Assembly (NCBI GenBank): GCA_020543525.1
Contig: JAHYIO010000001.1
Coordinates: forward strand, 4,216,001 to 4,280,000
DNA: 64,000 nt
Direction: 5' to 3'
Source of the DNA: Coriolopsis trogii
Taxonomy: Eukaryota > Basidiomycota > Agaricomycetes > Polyporales > Polyporaceae
In this document: positions 57,221 to 64,000 of the stretch, piece by piece
How the letters are laid out: every line of letters begins with the position of its first letter
How positions within the stretch are numbered: the first letter of the stretch is position 1
The notes under the pieces: generated by a model
Told to the model about the DNA's origin: nothing
Databases searched by the model: none
The model's input: only the letters and a program-made list of their open reading frames with translations
Program-made: the position numbers and the translations under genes

Positions 57221-58231
57221 ATGTTCTTGACGACCGCATTTGCTCTTTCTCTGGCTGTGATCGGGGGTGTCGCTGCTCCCTCAGTGAAGCGCGACGAAAA
57301 CAGTGAGTGTGCTGAGTTGTATCTAACGGCATGTTGGGCCTGATGTTTCCCTCTGATGCGAAGCATCTGTTGTCGATATCGTAGGCTGTAAGCTTCAGTC
57401 AACATCATGCGCCGAGGTAACCTCATTCCGTCCTAGTTGGAGAGCTCAACGCGACGTACATACCCAAGCTCGCCTCCGCCGGATTGACGATAGGTGCGAT
57501 CACAAATCCTACTGGCATGTTTTGAGCGGACACTGACTTAGTCCTGATACGTAGATCCGGACGCAGCGGCGACTGTCAACCTGGGCCCCTACCTCTCCGC
57601 AATCGAGTCGAACTCGCAGGCATTGGTATCAGCAGGTGCGTGCCTGTCTCGACTACCTACCATTGTATGCATTGGCTGAGGCTAAAATGATCAGTTGGGA
57701 CTACGACCGTGTTGGGCTTAGAAGGTACGTTCACATTCACCTGCTCACGTCGAGCCATTCACCTGTCCCTGACCACCGGAGCAGCCGGAGCAGTCTTTGC
57801 CCAAGCCATTAGCGAACTGGGAGTCACGGAAACCGGTGTCAGTGTCGCCGTCAAATGTGAGTCAGTTCCCACTAGCTGCCAGCAGATACCGTGAACTGAG
57901 GGTGCACTCGCATGAACAGATGATGAAGACGGCATACCTGTCGTGGAGGTGGCGTCCGGAACAGCCAAAATCACACTTGCCACTGGCACGGAGAATGGGG
58001 GCGTTCCGACTACGTTCGCCGAACACCCCTTCTTGGCTGCACCTGCGAAGAAGTGAGTTCTCGTGCTTGCTTGCACACCTCGATGTACTACGCCTATCAT
58101 TGTGCGGGACCTTACCTTGCTTTGCTCGTAGCGGAGCCTTTGTTGATCAGCAGATGATTCCGAGGCCGTTGTTGTCTGGGATGGCGGTCGCGGTAGGAAG
58201 CGTAATCATGGGAGTTCTTGTGGTCATATGA
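56991..58231 (+). repeat. Right unit of the tandem duplication (promoter plus secreted-protein gene 4)
   Basis: This is the partner of the unit at 55463-56727. Exons 2, 3, 5 and 6 of the two genes have identical lengths (24, 57, 30 and 72 nt) and the intron phases agree throughout. Introns are clearly more diverged than exons. Confidence 0.85.
57221..58231 (+). CDS. Small secreted, probably GPI-anchored protein, family member 4
   Basis: Eight exons (57221-57302, 57364-57387, 57437-57493, 57555-57635, 57695-57724, 57785-57856, 57920-58052, 58132-58231) sum to 579 nt, 192 residues plus stop. The signal peptide MFLTTAFALSLAVIGGVAAP is followed by Ser-Val-Lys-Arg. The body parallels member 3: NATYIPKLASAGLTID, LSAIESNSQALVSA, VGTTTVLGLE, AGAVFAQAISELGVTETGVS, IPVVEVASGTAKITLATGT. 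The tail is NGAFVDQQMI then LLSGMAVAVGSVIMGVLVVI, stop at 58229-58231. Differences from member 3 sit mostly in the loops and in added codons of exons 4, 7 and 8. Both copies are intact, so both are probably used. Function unknown; a surface or cell-wall protein is inferred. Confidence 0.87.
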
Positions 58232-58424
58232 TCAGCGCACGAGGACTACCATCGTCACTCAATATAGGGTTTGCTACTGGGATGGCTCGCAATTGTGCAA
58301 TCGTGAGGGTTCCTCTAATGGCAGATATGCTTCGCGCGGTACGACAGACATCGCCGTGGGAGCGCTCAATCGGACCGGCGATCCGCGGGCTCACAGGGGC
58401 TGGCTTGGAAACCGTTCGCCTTCA

Positions 58425-60208
58425 ATGATATCACTACCACCACTGGCCACAATGCCATCGTTGGACACTCTACCTGCCGAAATTATCTCCCGCATCTGCA
58501 ACGTATCTTACTTCCGCGTAGAGTCGTGTCTGTCCATCGCACTGACATGCCGCCATACCAACATACCCGCTTTGAAGCATATGTGGAGCGACCTCATGTC
58601 TTTCACTCAGTTGATCTACACACTACCCCAAGACGCGTGGAAATACAACACCTCTAAAGTGAACTTATACGGAAGAGATGGAACACTTTTTACGTTCGTG
58701 CGTGCTCTCGTATGGACTGCGATTTGGAGTATTATCGCCGACTCAGCTGCTGTATTTCAGTACTTGACCCGTGATCTCACTCCCAACGATCTCGTGCGCT
58801 TCCGCCTGTACGCATCCTTTGTTGAACGGTATGATGACGCATGGGCCTTCGCTCGCAAGAGACTGTACCTCGACACGACCGTCTGGGACGCCCTCGAACG
58901 CTTCCTCCCTTCATGCGCTATGCCAAACCTCCGCTCCATCAGCTACAATGGCTCTCACAAGGACGCCATCCCAAAAATCGAGCCCCTACACATTTTCTTG
59001 GCCCTCGTCTCAGGAGACTCTACATGGGTGAGTTTGACGGACATGGGAAGGACCTGGACGACGTGAAACAGAACATCGCTATGCTCCTCCACATCCTCGC
59101 CGAGGCTCCCAATCGCGCACCTCAACTGAAGGACCTCACATTATCTCCGTACCCGTCCGACCCGGAAATGAAGCAGGCTATCAACGACCTCGTTATCCGG
59201 TTACCCGGTCTCGATACCTTTTCATCAACCCATCCGATCGAGCCTCAAGCATATCGTCACCTTTCATCTTTCGATAATCTACGTGAGCTGGTCGTGCAAA
59301 TCCTTTCCAAGGACTATCCACTGCTCGAGGCACTATCACCACCTTATCACTCATTCCCTTCCCTACACAAGCTGTCTGTCCGCTCGGACTCGATAACACA
59401 CATCTGCGCTTTGCTGTTGGGCATACAATCCACGGAATTGCGGAACGTCGCCGTCCAAACTCTTGAACCTGTGTCACATGTGGAGCTCACGCATTTGACC
59501 TCGGTACTTGGGCGACACCCATCGGCTGCCAACATTGTCAAGCTTGGTTTCGATTTTGGCCACGGACGTTCTCCAGACCCTGCGAAGCCCCTCTTACCCT
59601 CCGCATTCGAGGCACTGTATTCGTTGCGATCGCTTGAGCGGCTAACACTGCTCGGAGGGAGTTATCCCCTTCTCGACGATGAAGCGATGCTAGGCATGGC
59701 CCGAGCGTGGCCTGAGTTGATGTCTCTCGTGCTCCATTTCCACCTTGACGGATCCCGCACCTACGACACCCATGTGACCCTTGAAGGGATCGGCGCCTTC
59801 GCCCTGCACTGTCCCTACCTGAGAGATCTTCACGTGGCGATTGACGATATTGATGAAGACGCCATTGAAGCCGCGCAATCCATCGAGGTCCGTCCACGGC
59901 CGTTTCGTCGTCATATGTGGGACTTCGAGTTCGATCTCTCCATCGGCCGGCCGTACTTCGAGTTTGAGGACGCGGCGCGGATTGCAGCGATCTTGTCCGG
60001 CTGGTTTCCTACTTTGGAGAGGGTGCACACGGCGTGGAACATACGGGAAGGAATGGACGAGGAAGAGGCTGAGGAGGTGTTGCTGATGGTGGTCGAGTGG
60101 CGGCAGTTGAGCAGGCTTCTGGCAGCGTTTGGGAAGCTGCGGAAGAAGGAGAGGTTGTGGGGGTGGCGCACAATCTCTGGGCAGGCTGCGATGGACTCTT
60201 GGGTCTGA
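58425..60208 (+). CDS. F-box/leucine-rich-repeat-like protein with a frame break near 59007
   Basis: The first part starts MISLPPLATM (a second Met at 58452 is also possible) with an F-box (LDTLPAEIISRICNVSYFRV, IALTCRHTNIPALKHMWSDL). It stays open to the region KIEPLHIFL at about 59004. The family block FLGPRLRRLYMGEFDG continues in a different frame, as if one G were missing at about 59004-59010. The second frame then runs on through AEAPNRAPQLKDLTLSPYPS, FPSLHKLSVRSDSITHICAL and YSLRSLERLTLLGGSYPLLD to the stop at 60206-60208. Alternatively, a 48-nt intron with a perfect GTGAGT donor at 59027 and a CAG acceptor at 59074 links the frames but would delete part of that block. So it is either a recent frameshift, a sequencing error or an unusual splice. 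About 570 residues if spliced. Confidence 0.72.
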
Positions 60209-61049
60209 GTAGGTTATGCAGTGCCTCCATATTTGAGCTGATAGCCAAGTGTGCGCGCAAGACCTGTAGTATTCACTTCGATGTTGAACTGAGGGCAACT
60301 TTTGAAGTTGCGGAGCTCTGCCAGTGGATGCGTTCCAAGGACTTTGAATGAGATGAAATCCCATCTCTGCGCGTCTGATATATACGCCTGAAATTGTCGG
60401 ATACGTTTGCTGCTGTTTCCAAAGCTTGGAGACTGGATGACTGCAACAGCAGTAAGAGACGGAGCAGTCGGAGCAGAAATTGAAATCTCAAGTTATGCAG
60501 AATGCGCGGAGGCTTACGTACAGTGGTGGCTGTGTCCATTGTACCTGTATCCGGATCGCGCACTCACGCAGGCGTAGGAGCGCCGCTCGGCCAGCTGGCA
60601 GTCTTGTTCAGTGTCCACGAGGTCTTCGCGTTGTCTTCGCTGCGGGTGCTCTGCAACTACACGACTTCCCCATGGTACGTCCTCACTGGGATAACACGCA
60701 GTATCCCAACCACGGGCGCAGCGAGTTCCCCCAAGTTCTTGCCGCTCCAAGCAGCCTATAATAGCCGACGCAGGTTGCGCAGTGAGCTGAGCTGCTGGTT
60801 TCCGCGCCGTGTTTTCTCATCGCAGAGACGAAGAATGAATGCGCGGCCCCTATGAGCGCTGTGCCGCTGTTTACGGAGCGTCTAGATGGCCGATCTTTGC
60901 CTCGCGAGTTTGTCGGACACAGCCTCATTCGAACACGGTGGGTATATGTACTACCTTACCCTGAACGGTCACAGATCCCTAGACGTGCACGCTCCGGGCG
61001 TGCCAGAGGCTATCAGCGTGCTTGATCCTTACCCTCACGTCCTCGCACG
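60209..61049. other. Intergenic region between F-box-like gene and ABCA transporter
   Basis: About 840 bases with no supported gene. The transporter promoter must be here. No TATA box or repeat was noticed. Confidence 0.45.
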
Positions 61050-64000
61050 ATGAAGAGCCTATTCGTCCGCCAGTTCTGTGCCCTTTTCCTCAAGAATTGG
61101 CTCATACTCGCGAAGCACCCTATTGTGAGTGGTGGGATTGGCGACTCTAGCTCACATCTCATCACAAACGTTCATTGATAGGTGAACGTGTTCCGTTGCG
61201 TCCTGTCGCCAATCGGTCTTGCAATTTTTCTTGCGTACGCGCAGGTCTTCCTGTCGAGGCCCAACATCGTACGTTCTGCACTGGGGCTTCTTCCTCGAGA
61301 ACGGACACTGACTTGTCAGCTAGTATGGTCTAGGAACGTCCGCACCCGTGACGAGACTCGCAGACGCTTTCGATCCCGCTCTTCAATTGGTTTGGACAGA
61401 TGATACGAACACCACCGGCTCAATCGCCCCGGAAGAGATAATCGCGAAAATGACGTCCGATTTCTCTAGCACCCAGCTTAGGTCGGTTCGCAAGATCAAG
61501 TCGGCGGAGATTGGCTCCGTGTGCCAGGAGAACTTCAACGGCGCCTCGCCATGTTACGCCTGCTTGTCCTTTGTACAGATCCCTGCAGCAGGAAGTAGCA
61601 AGACGTTGAACTACACCATCTGGAAGCAGAGCAACCTCTACTATGTCAATGTCAAAGACCACACCTCGGATGTCGAACAGCGTATTCTCCCCTTGCAATG
61701 GGCGGTCGAGAGTGTCAGTTTCGCTCACATCTTGCTCGATACATATTCTGACGTCTTAGGGTAGGCCATCATTGAGCTCGAGACTGGTGTGGCTCCCTCT
61801 AGACCAACCACGTTACCCTATACATTGTTCACAGATGACGAGCAAACAGAAGGAATCCGCCTATGTACGTCCACATCACCGCTCGCTCTATTATCTTTAT
61901 TCTGACAGCGAGGATAGCCTTTGTCAGCTTCGCAGCTGGCCTGCTCTCATTACCCTTGTACGTGATGATCGTCGTGTACATGGAAGACTGAACTGATCTG
62001 CGCAGTTTTGCGGCCTTGATTGGCACTGCATACCAACTCCCGGGGATGGCTGTCTATGAGCGAGCGAATGGCTTGACGGCTCACATGAAAGCCATGGGTC
62101 TCCTCGACTCGGCCCGGATTCTGTGCGTCTCATTCTTGTCTAGCGTCTGGTACATATTCTCATCGTTGCGCAGCTCTTGGCATTTGAGCCTCTCCCTCGC
62201 CTACTTGCCAGGCTGGCTGGTGATCGGAGGAATATGGCAAGCGAAGCTCTACACTGGAACAAACGCCGGCATTGTCATCGCCATCACTCTGCTCACGGGC
62301 CTCTCGGTCACCAGTTACTCCTTCTTCGTCATGGCGCCGTTTGGCAAGAGCCCTCAGCTGGCGGCAATCGTCTGCACTATCGCCGCGCTTGCATGTGACG
62401 TGGTCGGGTTTTCGATCAGCGAGACCGTCGGGACTTCGACCGCGGTCATCCTCACTCTTTTCTTTCCTCCCATGTTCTTCCCGTTTGCCATTCGCTGCAT
62501 CACTGGGTTCGAGGTCGACTTGGTACCGACGTCAGCGACAGTTGCTGATCCGGAATACAACCTCATGTTGTGGCCGCTCATGATTGTCTGCATCGTACGT
62601 GTATCCGAGTGTTGAGATGTGCCCCATACACTCACCTACTCTACCCAGGTCGGGATATTCCTGTGGCCTTATGTCGGTGTAGCATGTGAGAGAAGCCTCT
62701 ATGACGCCAGGAACCCCTCGACGGGAGGATTCTTTGGTCGCAAGAAGAACGAGGTCCCGGCTGCGCCCCCGGATGTGGCCATATCTATCCATAACCTTGG
62801 GAAAGAGTTCCAGACGTCGATGTTCAAGCGCAAGTCGGGCCGCGTGACCGCAATCTCTGACCTCACCCTTGACATCCCGAAGCATGGCATCTTTGTTCTC
62901 CTTGGTCCCAACGGGTACGTCTGTTCGCATATTTCCGTCTTCAGTGTTCTGAGTCTCACTGCCCACTGCCTGTCTAGCGCGGGTAAATCGACCGTGATGT
63001 CCATTCTCGCCGGACTGACTGGCCGCACGCGCGGAACGGTCGTGTTCGAAGGCGGCGTCGAGCAGCCTCCGCGCGGGAGCATCGGGCTTGTGCCGCAGAA
63101 GAACGTCCTGCACCCTGAGCTGACGTGCTACCAGACTCTTCGGATGTGGAAGAGCATCAAGCCTCCGATCAGTGACGACGCTGTGGAGGGCGAAGACATT
63201 GTGCAGCTCCTGCATGACTGCGAGCTTGGGGGCAAGGTTCATTACGACGCGGGAGCGCTGAGTGGCGGGCAGAAGCGCAAGTTGCAATTGGCTATTGGAT
63301 TGATCGGTGGCTCCAAGAGTATGTCGTCGTGCCTCAGAACAGCGGTTGTATGCTGATGTGCACTGTGTTTCTGCAGTCGTGCTCGTGGATGAAGTAAGAT
63401 ATACTTGGCGCTGAATGCTGCATATACACTCACATCTTCGCAGGCGACCTCCGGAGTGGATCCTCTCTCGCGACGGTCCATCTGGAAGACTCTGAGCGCC
63501 GTCAAGACGGACCGCACCATCGTCTTCACAACACATGTACGTCAGCCTCATGCCTCGCGCAGCATCCAGCTCACGATGGGTCCAGTTCCTCGATGAGGCG
63601 GATCTACTCGCGGACGACATCGCTGTCCTCGCGGCGCCTGGAAAACTGGTGGCGCATGGCAATCCCGTGAAGCTCAAGTCTACTCTCGGCGAAGGGTACA
63701 CCATGAAAGTCACATTCCAACACTCTTCAGAGAAAACACCTCTGGCCGAAACCACTGCTCTTCTGGACACCATCCGTGCCATCGCGCCCGAAACCCACGT
63801 CAGCCCTATCAGTCCCAATGAACTGGCGTACCACCTCAAGACGCACGATGCTTCTGTGGTCAAGAAGGTCCTGGAGACGGTCGAGAAAGAGAAGAGCCGC
63901 CTTCAAATCGCGTCCTATGCCGTCTCAGCGACGTCTATCGAGGACATCTTCCTCGACCTGATGCAGGAGGAGGAAGAGAACAAGAAGTCGGCAAGCGACG
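61050..64000 (+). CDS. ABCA-subfamily ABC transporter, 5' part (runs off the window end)
   Basis: ABCA proteins are full-size transporters often linked to lipid movement. The start MKSLFVRQFCALFLKNWLIL, followed by VNVFRCVLSPIGLAIFLAYA, is the first membrane helix. A long luminal loop follows (TTGSIAPEEIIAKM, SPCYACLSFVQIPA), then a cluster of helices (FVSFAAGLLSLPLYVMIVVY, YLPGWLVIGGIW, ITLLTGLSVTSYSFFVMAPF, AVILTLFFPPMFFPFAIRCI). The first nucleotide-binding domain has Walker A GPNGAGKST, the Q-loop in IGLVPQKNVLHPELT, the signature LSGGQKRKLQ, Walker B IVLVDEATSGVDPLSRR and the H-loop TTH. Walker A is split by an intron after GPN plus two bases, and VLVDE is on a 17-nt exon (63377-63393). 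The ABCA-specific ending of the first half, SATSIEDIFLDLMQEEEE, lies at the window edge. The second half is outside. Confidence 0.9.

Noticed and set aside
62532..63863. 443-codon minus-strand open frame opposite the ABCA gene
   Set aside because: It covers the ATP-binding domain coding strand and shows no domain of its own.

Overview
This 64 kb window is nuclear DNA from a filamentous basidiomycete, most likely a wood-decay Agaricomycete of the polypore type. The evidence is the spliced genes with many short introns (47 to about 115 nt, GT..AG with CTNAC-like branch sites), closely packed genes on both strands, GC-rich coding sequence, a hexose transporter, a microsomal P450, F-box/leucine-rich proteins, a PX-AGC kinase and an ABCA transporter. 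No prokaryotic operon, CRISPR array, rRNA, convincing tRNA or transposon was seen. The species cannot be named from sequence reading alone.

Layout. 0-10 kb is a housekeeping block: the 5' part of DOP1 (-), an INO80 subunit Ies4-like gene (-), ATP synthase subunit e (+), an RbAp48/Msi1/Hat2 WD40 protein (+), the ER stress protein RAMP4/Ysy6 (-), the 25S rRNA methyltransferase Bmt5 (+) and a peroxisomal-type enoyl-CoA hydratase (+). 10-23 kb holds a doubtful small gene (-), a PX-domain AGC kinase (+), a GRAM/VASt sterol-transfer protein of the Lam family (+) and a small orphan gene (+). 23-29 kb holds COG8 (-), head to head with two tandem paralogues (+) that share a C-terminal helical domain and SUMO-interaction-like motifs. 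29-35 kb holds a hexose transporter (+) convergent with a cytochrome P450 (-). 35.8-39 kb holds two small secreted-protein genes (-). 39.6-48.6 kb holds importin Kap114 (+), an Arg/Ser-rich nuclear protein (-) and malic enzyme (+). 48.6-55.7 kb is gene-poor, with one F-box-like gene. 55.7-58.2 kb holds two more members of the small secreted family as a fresh tandem duplication (+). The window ends with a second F-box gene, possibly frameshifted, and the 5' half of an ABCA transporter that runs off the end.

The most interesting content is a four-member family of short precursor proteins (140 to 195 aa). All four have a signal peptide, a C-terminal tail that looks like a GPI-anchor signal, and an unusual exon plan: every intron is phase 1 except the last, which is phase 2 and separates the anchor tail as its own exon. 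I could rebuild all four genes exon by exon, and each sums to an open frame. The second novelty is the tandem gene pair at 25.4-28.6 kb, which looks like a lineage-specific nuclear protein family.

Exon boundaries were placed by eye from splice consensus and protein conservation. They are good to the base where stated and approximate elsewhere.
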